From Pedobacter caeni (GTDB lineage Bacteria > Bacteroidota > Bacteroidia > Sphingobacteriales > Sphingobacteriaceae), in contig NZ_FQUQ01000002.1 in the NCBI RefSeq assembly GCF_900129215.1, positions 1,550,001 through 1,614,000 of the forward strand: a stretch of 64,000 bases of DNA, written 5' to 3'. Position numbers and translations under genes: made by a program. Shown here one piece after another: positions 44,692-52,986 of this stretch. The notes beneath the pieces were generated by a model. The model made no database searches and had not been told where the DNA came from. It saw nothing but the letters and a program-made list of their open reading frames with translations. Within the stretch, counting starts at the first letter, position 1, and every line of letters begins with the position of its first letter.

Positions 44692-45210
44692 ATGGTAACT
44701 TTCAAAGCAGAAATAGAGCGTTTCGCAGAAATGGGCGAAAAAACGGGTTGGACCTATATTTTTATCCCTTCCGTTATCGCCAATGAAATCAAGGCAAACT
44801 GCAAAAAGAGCTATAGAGTGAAAGGAAAACTGGACCAGGTTCCTGTTGAAGGCCTTTCGCTTGTTCCTATGGGAGAAGGCGATTTTATCATTTCCTTAAA
44901 CGCTACATTACGTAAAAAGCTAAAAAAGGAAAAGGGCGGGGTTGTTGAGGTGATCGTTGAAGAAGACACGACTTTCAAAATAGAGATCCCCGAGGACCTG
45001 GAACTTTGTTTATCCGACGATGAGCCCGAGTTATTAAAAAGCTTCCTGAAACTTCCAAAGTCCCATCAAAACTGGTATATCAACTGGTTAAACTCTGCAA
45101 AAACAGAACCTACCAGAACAAAAAGAATCGTGAGGATTGTTTCTGCGATGGCTAAAGACTGGGATTTTGGTACGATGATGAGGGACGGTAAGCCTCCAAA
45201 GGGGGAGTAG
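44692..45210 (+). CDS. YdeI/OmdA family protein (DUF1905)
   Basis: A 172-residue protein with an N-terminal DUF1905 domain (W-T-Y-I-F-I-P-S-V-I near residues 20-29, later G-D-F-I-I-S-L-N-A-T-L-R-K) and a C-terminal YdeI/OmpD-associated segment (S-H-Q-N-W-Y-I-N-W-L-N-S-A-K, then T-R-T-K-R-I). Members are small cytoplasmic proteins of uncertain function, sometimes named bacteriocin-protection proteins. It follows the structured element at 44579. Confidence 0.85.
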   Translation: MVTFKAEIERFAEMGEKTGWTYIFIPSVIANEIKANCKKSYRVKGKLDQVPVEGLSLVPMGEGDFIISLNATLRKKLKKEKGGVVEVIVEEDTTFKIEIPEDLELCLSDDEPELLKSFLKLPKSHQNWYINWLNSAKTEPTRTKRIVRIVSAMAKDWDFGTMMRDGKPPKGE

Positions 45211-45248
45211 TGTTTACCTCAGAGATAGTACATATTTCAAAAATGGTG

Positions 45249-45977
45249 TTACCTGTTGTACTTTCTGAACCAGCTCCATACTTTCATTTGAATCACTCCG
45301 ATAAAAGCTTCTCTGAAAATCCTTGTGCTCATTTTTGAGGTACCTTCTGTGCGGTCGGTAAAGATGATTGGAACTTCTACTACTTTGAAGCCATATTTGA
45401 TTGCGGTGAACTTCATTTCGATCTGGAAGGCATAGCCGACGAACTTGATCTTATCCAGAGGAATGGTTGCAAGTACCTGTTTGCGGTAACATTTAAAACC
45501 TGCTGTGGCATCCTGGATATTGATTCTGGTAATGATGCGGACATACATGGAGGCGAAGTACGACATCAGTACCCGGTTCATTGGCCAGTTTACCACATTT
45601 ACTCCGTTAACGTAGCGTGATCCTATGGCCAGGTCTGCACCATTTACACAGGCTTCACGGAGACGGATCAGGTCATCCGGATTGTGTGAAAAATCGGCAT
45701 CCATTTCAAAGATATATTCATATTGAGGGCGTGCCAGTGCCCATCTGAAACCATGAATATAAGCTGTTCCCAGTCCAAGTTTACCTGTGCGTTGTTCCAG
45801 GTGTAGCGCTGGGTATTCCTGTTGCAGTTTTTTTACAATGTCGGCAGTTCCGTCAGGGGATCCATCATCAATAATTAATATTTCGAAGAAATAGGGCAAG
45901 GAAAAAACCTTTCTGACGATTTTTTCAATATTCTCTTTCTCGTTGTAAGTTGGTATTATAATTAGACTATCTGACAC
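45249..45977 (-). CDS. Polyprenol monophosphomannose-synthase-like glycosyltransferase 2
   Basis: A 242-residue GT2 enzyme that would transfer a hexose (typically mannose) from a nucleotide sugar to polyprenyl phosphate. GT-A features: I-I-P-T-Y-N-E-K-E-N near residues 6-15, I-D-D-G-S-P-D-G-T near 36, and M-D-A-D-F-S-H-N-P near 92. There is no C-terminal membrane domain. The product could serve a GT-C enzyme such as the DUF2723 protein (inference). Monocistronic. Confidence 0.85.
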   Translation of the reverse strand: MSDSLIIIPTYNEKENIEKIVRKVFSLPYFFEILIIDDGSPDGTADIVKKLQQEYPALHLEQRTGKLGLGTAYIHGFRWALARPQYEYIFEMDADFSHNPDDLIRLREACVNGADLAIGSRYVNGVNVVNWPMNRVLMSYFASMYVRIITRINIQDATAGFKCYRKQVLATIPLDKIKFVGYAFQIEMKFTAIKYGFKVVEVPIIFTDRTEGTSKMSTRIFREAFIGVIQMKVWSWFRKYNR

Positions 45978-46019
45978 GTAAAATAAATTAGTTAGCGAAA
46001 TTATGGATTCTAAACGAAA

Positions 46020-46050
46020 AACCCTCAGTATATCACATATACTGAGGGTT
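46020..46050. terminator. Hairpin between the GT2 and first POT genes
   Basis: Perfect 14-bp arms (46020-46033 and 46037-46050), 3-nt loop. On the minus strand it follows the POT gene at 46080-47633. Confidence 0.8.
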
Positions 46051-46079
46051 AATTTATGTTAAAACATCATTTAACCGGA

Positions 46080-47633
46080 TTAATTGACCTCTTGCATCAG
46101 TTTTTTCACCAGTGGTGAGATAACAATCAGTAAAACTCCGGCGATTAATGCATATAATGCAAGCTGCTTGTAACCATCTGTGAAGGTGATCAGCTTTTGT
46201 ACGGTGGTATCATTCTCACCGGCTTTTGCCATACTTGCGCCCAGAATACCTGCTACATACTGACCATAGGCCGCGGCCAGGAACCACATTCCCATCATTA
46301 CACCCTGAAGTTTTACAGGAGATAATTTCGTCATGATGGATAAACCGATAGGAGAGAGGCAAAGCTCACCGAAGGTAATCACCAGGTAAGACAAAGTGAA
46401 TGCATCCAGAGAAGCGATACCCTTTGCATTTGCAAAGAATCTCGTGCTGTACAAGATAAAGAAACCTCCTGCCAGGAATAGGAAGCCTAATCCGAATTTC
46501 ACTACGGTATTTGGTTCGATCTTTTTCTTTGCCAGTCCGATCCATACCAGACTGAAAACGAAGGCAAAGATGATTACGAAGAAAGAGTTTGCAGAGTTGT
46601 TTACTCCGTTTGGATCCAGGGTAATTACGCCAAGAAGTTTGTTGTCCAGGTTTCTTGCTGCAAAGAGGGCCATAGAGCCTCCGCTTTGTTCATAGATGCC
46701 CCAGAATACGATGGAGAACAGGATGAAAATGATGGCTGCAATTAATTTTTTGCTTTCTGCCCAGGTGTATTTGGTCATTTCATAAATGATGTAAACCAAG
46801 GTTGCGGGACCGATAATGTACATAAACCAGTCTGTATACTGAGTTTTCGCTACCATGATCATGATCACCGGGATGATTGCCAATGAGCCTGCATAAACTG
46901 CATAATCATACCATTTTTTACCAATAGCTTTGCTGGTGATGGTCACCGGTGCTGATGCTGTTTTTCCATCGATGCCATCTGCTAAAGTTTCCTGAACATC
47001 ATCCCCTTCAAATGGAGAAAGGCCGATAGGGCCAAGGCTCTTTTTAGTGAAGATGAAGGTCAGTAAGCTGATCGTCATTACGATTCCGGCAAGGCCGAAA
47101 GCCAGGTGCCATGAATAGGTTTTTCCTAAGGTAATACAAGCATATCCTCCAAGTAAACCTCCGATATTGATACCTGCATAGAACAAAGAGAAGCCTGCAT
47201 CACGACGAGGGTCATTGCCTTTATACAATGCACCAACCATGGTAGAGATGTTCGGCTTGAAGAAGCCCGTTCCCACTACCGTAAAGCTGATTCCAAGGAA
47301 AAAGAACTGATGGGGGTCATAAGATAAGATGGCACTTCCGATGATCATTAATATACCTCCCCAGAAAAGGGATTTTCTGAAACCAAGGATTTTATCTGCA
47401 AAGAGACCACCTATAAAGGTGAATGCATAAACGAATGCTTGTGTGGCACCGTATTGTAAGTTGGCATTTTCATCAGTCATGGTCAATTGGCTGACCATGA
47501 AATAGGTAAGCATTCCACGCATTCCGTAGAAGCAGAAGCGTTCCCACATTTCAGAGAAGAACAGGTACCAAAGTTGTCGGGGGTATTTGCCTTTAAAATT
47601 CTGGATTTGTTCGAGGCTAAGATTTTCTGGCAT
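46080..47633 (-). CDS. POT-family proton-coupled oligopeptide transporter 1
   Basis: A 517-residue MFS transporter of the POT/PTR type, with 12-14 membrane helices. The PTR signatures are present: F-F-S-E-M-W-E-R-F-C-F-Y-G-M-R near residue 25 (E-x-x-E-R motif region) and F-S-L-F-Y-A-G-I-N-I-G near residue 153. It imports di- and tripeptides with protons. It is a tandem paralog of the next gene and shares ancestry, but the two are not close in sequence. Confidence 0.9.
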   Translation of the reverse strand: MPENLSLEQIQNFKGKYPRQLWYLFFSEMWERFCFYGMRGMLTYFMVSQLTMTDENANLQYGATQAFVYAFTFIGGLFADKILGFRKSLFWGGILMIIGSAILSYDPHQFFFLGISFTVVGTGFFKPNISTMVGALYKGNDPRRDAGFSLFYAGINIGGLLGGYACITLGKTYSWHLAFGLAGIVMTISLLTFIFTKKSLGPIGLSPFEGDDVQETLADGIDGKTASAPVTITSKAIGKKWYDYAVYAGSLAIIPVIMIMVAKTQYTDWFMYIIGPATLVYIIYEMTKYTWAESKKLIAAIIFILFSIVFWGIYEQSGGSMALFAARNLDNKLLGVITLDPNGVNNSANSFFVIIFAFVFSLVWIGLAKKKIEPNTVVKFGLGFLFLAGGFFILYSTRFFANAKGIASLDAFTLSYLVITFGELCLSPIGLSIMTKLSPVKLQGVMMGMWFLAAAYGQYVAGILGASMAKAGENDTTVQKLITFTDGYKQLALYALIAGVLLIVISPLVKKLMQEVN

Positions 47634-47661
47634 ATCTTAAATTATAGTTTATCTGTTGAGC

Positions 47662-47692
47662 AAAAAAAGCCTTTGGATTGTTCCAAAGGCTT
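47662..47692 (-). terminator. Terminator of the second POT gene
   Basis: Arms AAGCCTTTGGA (47667-47677) and TCCAAAGGCTT (47682-47692), with an A run at 47662-47668 that is a T tract on the minus strand. Confidence 0.85.
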
Positions 47693-47699
47693 GATTTTG

Positions 47700-49469
47700 T
47701 TATTTTACACCGTGCATTAATTTTTTTAGAACCGGAGTCAGCATCATGATGATCAGACCTAATCCGATTGGGATGAAGGTGAAGATCAGGAAGAAGGTCG
47801 TCATGGAGTATTTAGAGGTGATCTCATCGATCATACCACCCATTGTACCTGCAATTTTATTACCGATGGCGATGGCTAAATACCAGATTCCGAACATGAT
47901 GGCGATCATTCTGCCTGGAACAAGCTTACTTACATAAGATAAACCTACCGGAGAGATAAATAGTTCGCCCATGGTGTGGAAGAAATAGGCAAGGACCAAC
48001 CAGGCCATGCTTACTGAAGCTACCGCTGCTCCCTGAGGGATGGTGCTTGAACCATATGCTAAGGCAGCAAATCCAATACCCAACAGGATCATTCCGAAAC
48101 CATTTTTATAGGTTGCAGAAGGGTTGTATTTACTTTCCCAGATTTTGGATACCAATGGTGCACAGCTGATGATGAACAGTGAATTTAAGATTCCGAACCA
48201 GGTGGCAGGAACTTCAGATTTCACTTCGCTGTATTGGTTTTTAAGCATGTAGATTACGATCACCCAGATGATGATGAATCCGCAGGCCAAGATGATATTA
48301 CCAATAGAATATTTACCGAAAGTTTTAGCGAAGAGTTTCAATAAAACGTAAGAGATGATCACTAGTGGAATAACGGTGATCAGCGTATTTACTACGTTGA
48401 AAATGATTTTGGAATCACCCGTTAATAAGCGTTGCGTATAATCCTTTGCGAAGATCGTCATCGATCCACCTGCCTGCTCAAAAGAGGCCCAGAAGAAGAT
48501 CGTGATGAAGGCGAGGATGATTACTGCAATCATTTTATCCCTTAATACAGGGGTATACTGAGAAATCCTTTTTACCAATATAAACAGGAAGAGCACTAAG
48601 GCGATCATGATCATAAAGTTACTGCCATCCAGGCTGCCTACTTTGAAGTCGAACAGGTTCAGGTGTGTAATTTTAGACACCGGATCATTGATGATCCATG
48701 ATAAGCCGATCACTGAAATCAGGCCGATCAGTAACAGATCGAACTTAGAGAATGGGTTTCTTGTGGATTCTTCCAGGTTGTCAGAAACTTCTTCTTCCTT
48801 ATTCTCAACTGGTTTCAGTCCGATATTTCCGAAGATGCCTTGTGTAAAGTAGAACTGAAGCATTCCTATAAACATAAAGATACCTGCTAATCCGAAGCCA
48901 TAAGCCCATCCCCAGTCTTTACTTTCTCCGATGTATCCGCACAATAGCATTCCTAAGAAGGCGCCTGAGTTTACACCCATATAGAAAATGGTGTATGCAC
49001 CATCTTTTTTCTCCGGGTGTTGTTTGTACATCTGAGCGATGATAGAGGTCATGTTAGGCTTGAAGAAACCGTTACCAAGTACCAATAGGCAAAGGCCTAA
49101 ATACATAAAGATATGGTCTATTTCGATGGCCATAGACAAATGGCCCAGGGTCATCAGGACTGCGCCTACAATAACTGCCCAGCGGTATCCGATGATTCTA
49201 TCGGCAATGTATCCACCCAAGATTGGAGTCAGGTAGGCAAGACCAGTGTAAGAACCGTAGATTGCCAATGCATGAGCTCGTGGCCATCCCCATCCCGGAT
49301 TGTCTCCGATAATGGAAGAGGTCAGAAAAAGCACCAGCAATGCCCGCATCCCATAGTAGGAAAATCTTTCCCACATCTCTGTAAAGAATAGAACAAACAG
49401 CCCCGCCGGATGTCCTAGTACTTTACTCTCAAAAAAGTTATTTGGAGAGTCCAAATTTTGTGCATTCAT
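47700..49469 (-). CDS. POT-family proton-coupled oligopeptide transporter 2
   Basis: A 589-residue POT/PTR transporter, longer than its neighbour through an additional central loop (about residues 220-245, acidic) and extra helices. Signatures: F-F-T-E-M-W-E-R-F-S-Y-Y-G-M-R near residue 28 and Y-T-I-F-Y-M-G-V-N-S-G near residue 158. Located directly upstream of POT 1 but separated by a terminator, so the pair can be expressed independently. Confidence 0.9.
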   Translation of the reverse strand: MNAQNLDSPNNFFESKVLGHPAGLFVLFFTEMWERFSYYGMRALLVLFLTSSIIGDNPGWGWPRAHALAIYGSYTGLAYLTPILGGYIADRIIGYRWAVIVGAVLMTLGHLSMAIEIDHIFMYLGLCLLVLGNGFFKPNMTSIIAQMYKQHPEKKDGAYTIFYMGVNSGAFLGMLLCGYIGESKDWGWAYGFGLAGIFMFIGMLQFYFTQGIFGNIGLKPVENKEEEVSDNLEESTRNPFSKFDLLLIGLISVIGLSWIINDPVSKITHLNLFDFKVGSLDGSNFMIMIALVLFLFILVKRISQYTPVLRDKMIAVIILAFITIFFWASFEQAGGSMTIFAKDYTQRLLTGDSKIIFNVVNTLITVIPLVIISYVLLKLFAKTFGKYSIGNIILACGFIIIWVIVIYMLKNQYSEVKSEVPATWFGILNSLFIISCAPLVSKIWESKYNPSATYKNGFGMILLGIGFAALAYGSSTIPQGAAVASVSMAWLVLAYFFHTMGELFISPVGLSYVSKLVPGRMIAIMFGIWYLAIAIGNKIAGTMGGMIDEITSKYSMTTFFLIFTFIPIGLGLIIMMLTPVLKKLMHGVK

Positions 49470-49652
49470 GTGTTGGTTTTTTTGTGTAATAATTTATAGA
49501 AAGGTTCAGTTAGTTCTTATTAATAAATATGGTGGTAGGGGAATGTTTCGGTAGGATTTTTGTGTGTTCTTGCAGTAAACCATCGCGCAAGATAGGCACA
49601 CGGACTCAAACTCACAAACTTTTAGCATAGATTAAATCTCCGTAATCATTGT

Positions 49653-50573
49653 TTAAAGCTTCTTAATAGGTTGTATCTTTTTATTTTTAGGGTCTACGTA
49701 GAACTCATCCTTATCATTTGGAGCATTCTTTAGTTCCACATTCTCAACGAGTTTTAATTTTCCGCCAGTGATTTTATACCCATCAAAACTGAGGTCGGAT
49801 GCATAATATTCAAAATTTCCTTTCATTTCCGGATTAAAAGGAGCAAGATGATCAAAAACGATCATATTCATACTTTTTTCCATAGTGATGGTCATCGAAT
49901 TCAGTTTATTGTATTCAAAGATCATTCTGTTTTTTCCGGGGTTTTGTTTCTGATCGAAAATGGCTTTTCCGAATACAGGTTCTCCCTTTTCAAAGGAGAG
50001 CACATCGATCAGTTTTTTGGAGGTTTTGGCGCTGTTTCCTTTCCAGCCGATCAGGACATAGTAAGGCGTTTTGCCACCGGATGTGACCGGGACGATTTCA
50101 TAATAATTGGCACCATACCAGTTTTTGTTGCTGGTGATGGCATTGGGGTCCTTCAGGTTTTCCGTACCATCAATCAGGGGGTACAGTTTTAGTTTACCAT
50201 CTTTTGTGGCCATTTGTATGGCACCAAAAAAGCGATAAGTTCCATCATCCAGGGGAAGGGACCAGGAGAAGATGCGGAAAGTTTTATCGGGAGATGGGAG
50301 TATGGAGATTCTTTTTAAGGAATCGAAAGGGAAACCAGCGGAAGAGGGAGTCTTCAGAGCGTTGACCAGTGTTTTAATGAACTGTGCATTTAATGCAAAG
50401 CGTTCTGTATTGTTTTCTGCGTTTTGAACGCGGTCACCAAGGCTGACAAGGGAATCCTGATATTTGGTCATTCCCGGGATATTGGTCAGGTTAAAACTAT
50501 GCTGCGCATAGACGGTAGTCATTGCGCAGCATAAGATCGTGACAAACAGGAAAGGTTTTGAAGCCTTCACCAT
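49653..50573 (-). CDS. Conserved secreted protein joined to the thiolase gene
   Basis: A 306-residue secreted protein of unknown function with a signal peptide (cleavage after V-Y-A, about residue 23). A helical N-terminal region is followed by a mainly beta domain with phrases F-R-I-F-S-W-S-L-P-L-D-D-G-T-Y, Y-Y-E-I-V-P and Y-V-L-I-G-W-K-G-N. No catalytic motif stands out. Its start codon follows the thiolase stop without a gap, so they are co-transcribed, though why a secreted protein is paired with a cytoplasmic thiolase is unclear. Confidence 0.75.
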   Translation of the reverse strand: MVKASKPFLFVTILCCAMTTVYAQHSFNLTNIPGMTKYQDSLVSLGDRVQNAENNTERFALNAQFIKTLVNALKTPSSAGFPFDSLKRISILPSPDKTFRIFSWSLPLDDGTYRFFGAIQMATKDGKLKLYPLIDGTENLKDPNAITSNKNWYGANYYEIVPVTSGGKTPYYVLIGWKGNSAKTSKKLIDVLSFEKGEPVFGKAIFDQKQNPGKNRMIFEYNKLNSMTITMEKSMNMIVFDHLAPFNPEMKGNFEYYASDLSFDGYKITGGKLKLVENVELKNAPNDKDEFYVDPKNKKIQPIKKL

Positions 50574-51752
50574 TTAGTTTAATTTTTCGATAACGATTGC
50601 GCTGGCACCACCACCGCCATTACATATTCCTGCTACACCGATGCTGCCATTATTCTGAGCTAAAACAGCCAGTAAGGTCACCACGATTCTAGCACCTGAA
50701 GCACCCAGAGGGTGACCAAGAGAAACGGCACCTCCATTTACATTCACTTTGTTTTCGTCCAGTTCCAATAATTTGTTGTTGGCAAGAGAAACGACAGAGA
50801 AAGCTTCATTAATCTCAAAATAATCAACGTCAGTGATCTTTTTACCTGCTCTTTGCAGGGCCAATGGAATTGCTTTTGCAGGAGCGGTAGTAAACCATTC
50901 CGGTGCCTGTTGTGCATCCGCATAAGAAAGGATTCTCGCCAATGGCTTTAATCCAAGTTCTTTTGCTTTATCAGCGCTCATTAAAACCAGTGCTGCAGCG
51001 CCATCATTTAAAGTAGAAGCATTGGCTGCGGTTACTGTTCCGTCTTTTTTGAAAACAGGTTTTAAGCCTGGAATTTTATCAAATTTAACAGCGAAAGGCT
51101 CTTCATCTTTATTGATCAGGGTGATTTCGCCTTTGCGGTCTTTTACTTCAACGGCAATAATTTCGGAATCGAATTTGCCTTCTGTCTGAGCAGCCTGCGA
51201 TTTTTTATAAGAACTGATAGCGAATGCATCCTGATCTTCGCGGCTGATGTTGCAGTCTGCAGCACATAGCTCTGCGGCAGAACCCATGTGGTAATCGTTA
51301 TATACATCCCAAAGACCGTCTTTGATCAATCCGTCGGTAATCTGACCATGACCTAAACGATATCCGTTTCTTGCTTTATCTAAATAGTAAGGAACATTGC
51401 TCATGCTTTCCATACCTCCGGCAACGATAATGTCGTTTTGTCCGAGGGCGATGCTTTGTGCAGCCAGCATGATGGCTTTAGTTCCCGAAGCACAGACTTT
51501 ATTGATGGTAGTTGAGGGAACATCCGGTAAACCGGCAAATTTTGCGGCTTGTGTTGCCGGGGCCTGACCAATATTAGCAGACAATACATTGCCCATATAA
51601 ACTTCCTGAACGTCAGCAGGGGCGATGCCCGCTTTTTCTACAGCGGCTTTAATTGCTAAACCACCCAGTTGGGTAGCCGAAAAACCTGATAATGAACCAC
51701 CAAAACTTCCTATTGGGGTTCTAACGGCAGATACGATAACTACTTCTCTCAT
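50574..51752 (-). CDS. atoB: Acetyl-CoA C-acetyltransferase (thiolase)
   Basis: Thiolase, 392 residues from ATG 51752 (an ATG three codons earlier is also possible). Active-site Cys in N-K-V-C-A-S-G-T-K near residue 88, His in G-H-P-L-G-A-S-G-A-R near residue 350, and the second Cys in I-C-N-G-G-G-G-A-S near residue 380. It would split acetoacetyl-CoA formed by ScoAB. A perfect minus-strand TAnnTTTG box lies at 51779-51786. Confidence 0.92.
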   Translation of the reverse strand: MREVVIVSAVRTPIGSFGGSLSGFSATQLGGLAIKAAVEKAGIAPADVQEVYMGNVLSANIGQAPATQAAKFAGLPDVPSTTINKVCASGTKAIMLAAQSIALGQNDIIVAGGMESMSNVPYYLDKARNGYRLGHGQITDGLIKDGLWDVYNDYHMGSAAELCAADCNISREDQDAFAISSYKKSQAAQTEGKFDSEIIAVEVKDRKGEITLINKDEEPFAVKFDKIPGLKPVFKKDGTVTAANASTLNDGAAALVLMSADKAKELGLKPLARILSYADAQQAPEWFTTAPAKAIPLALQRAGKKITDVDYFEINEAFSVVSLANNKLLELDENKVNVNGGAVSLGHPLGASGARIVVTLLAVLAQNNGSIGVAGICNGGGGASAIVIEKLN

Positions 51753-51778
51753 TGATGTCATTTAATTTTGGTTAAAAG

Positions 51779-51786
51779 CAAAGTTA
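51779..51786 (-). promoter_or_regulatory. -7 box for the thiolase gene
   Basis: CAAAGTTA on the plus strand is TAACTTTG on the minus strand, an exact TAnnTTTG match 26 nt before the ATG. Confidence 0.45.
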
Positions 51787-51824
51787 AGTAATTACTGGCA
51801 TCTGCTGGTTAAAGTCGGTTGTTT

Positions 51825-52010
51825 TTAACATTCTCCCTCTGTATCATTTTTGTTTACCCGTCGTTTTCTTTTCAATTTCAGGGCTTCACTTAACAGGTAT
51901 TCTATCTGTCCGTTAGTGCTTCTGAACTCATCCCCGGCCCAACTCTCAATTTCTTTGAGCAGGGCGGGGTTGATTCTCAGCACAAAAGCCTTTTTATCTT
52001 TCTCAGACAT
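51825..52010 (-). CDS. Arc-family ribbon-helix-helix protein
   Basis: A 61-residue DNA-binding protein with the ribbon-helix-helix layout: strand A-F-V-L-R-I-N (residues 8-14), helix L-L-K-E-I-E-S-W-A, helix I-E-Y-L-L-S-E-A-L-K-L-K, and a basic tail K-R-K-R-R. It lies 28 nt downstream of the SPFH gene, an arrangement frequent in Bacteroidota. It could bind the palindrome in front of the SPFH gene. Confidence 0.85.
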   Translation of the reverse strand: MSEKDKKAFVLRINPALLKEIESWAGDEFRSTNGQIEYLLSEALKLKRKRRVNKNDTEGEC

Positions 52011-52038
52011 ATCTTTATTGGTAATCCTTTTTATTGAT

Positions 52039-52896
52039 TTAGTTGTATAGCGTTCCGGTATTGACTACCGGTTGTACATTGCGGTCGCCGCAAAGGACCA
52101 CAAGCAAGTTGCTCACCATTGCTGCTTTACGCTCTTCGTCCAGTTCCACGATGTTTTTTTCGGATAATCTTTCCAGAGCCATCTCTACCATACCTACTGC
52201 ACCTTCTACAATGAGTTTACGTGCAGCAATCACTGCGGTAGCCTGTTGGCGTTGTAACATGGCACTGGCAATTTCCTGAGCATAGGCAAGGTGTGAAATT
52301 CTGGCTTCCACCACTTCAATTCCGGCTCTTGATAACCTTTCGCTTAATTCTGCTTCCAGAAGGCTGCTTACTTTCTCTGCACCATCTTTCAGTGTAATGG
52401 TTGCTTCTTCATCCTCAAAATTGTCGTAAGGAAAGATATTGGCCAGGTGTCTGACAGCAGCTTCACTTTGTATGTTTACGTATTGATGGTAATCTTCTAC
52501 TGCAAACATCGCTTTTGCCGTTTCCTGAACCTGCCATACCACTACAGCAGCAATTTCGATTGGGTTTCCCAGTTTATCATTTACTTTGATCTGATGTCCG
52601 TTCAGGTTTCTTGCTTTAAGGGAAACCTTCTTTTTAACGGTCAGTGGGTTTACCCAGAAAAAACCGTCTGTCTTCACGGTACCTACATACTTCCCGAAAA
52701 GGGTGAGCACTTTGGATTCATTGGGGTTATTGATGATGAGTCCTGGGAGTACCAGGATGAAATTCAGGCCCAGAGCGATGGCTCCGATGGCAAAATGTTC
52801 TGTGGCTAATGCGAAAATTCCACCGCCTAACAAGGCCAGGAATAATACGAAAGTTAAGTAGCCAGATGGGGGAGTGATAATTTTTTCCTGATACAT
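52039..52896 (-). CDS. SPFH/band-7 domain membrane protein
   Basis: A 285-residue protein with two N-terminal hydrophobic segments (about residues 14-32 and 36-56), then an SPFH domain ([12 protein letters not shown] near 63-74, and [12 protein letters not shown] near 95) and a helical flotillin-like tail (L-E-A-E-L-S-E-R-L, then [10 protein letters not shown]). Such proteins form membrane microdomain rings or protease regulators. An ATGATAT-N7-ATATCAT palindrome is 1 nt upstream of the start. Confidence 0.88.
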   Translation of the reverse strand: MYQEKIITPPSGYLTFVLFLALLGGGIFALATEHFAIGAIALGLNFILVLPGLIINNPNESKVLTLFGKYVGTVKTDGFFWVNPLTVKKKVSLKARNLNGHQIKVNDKLGNPIEIAAVVVWQVQETAKAMFAVEDYHQYVNIQSEAAVRHLANIFPYDNFEDEEATITLKDGAEKVSSLLEAELSERLSRAGIEVVEARISHLAYAQEIASAMLQRQQATAVIAARKLIVEGAVGMVEMALERLSEKNIVELDEERKAAMVSNLLVVLCGDRNVQPVVNTGTLYN

Positions 52897-52897
52897 A

Positions 52898-52918
52898 ATG
52901 ATATTGATTTGATATCAT
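52898..52918. promoter_or_regulatory. Palindrome in front of the SPFH start
   Basis: ATGATAT (52898-52904), 7 nt, ATATCAT (52912-52918), 1 nt upstream of the minus-strand ATG. It is a candidate operator of the adjacent Arc-type protein, or an mRNA hairpin at the ribosome site. Confidence 0.45.
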
Positions 52919-52986
52919 AAAGTACTGAATAATTATGGAGATAAACAAGGGAAACCTGATTAAAGGAAAAATTGTATTATTTTTGA

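Noticed and set aside
46080..49469. Recent tandem duplication of the POT transporters
   Set aside because: The two proteins differ in length and sequence well beyond a recent copy; they are old paralogs with separate terminators.
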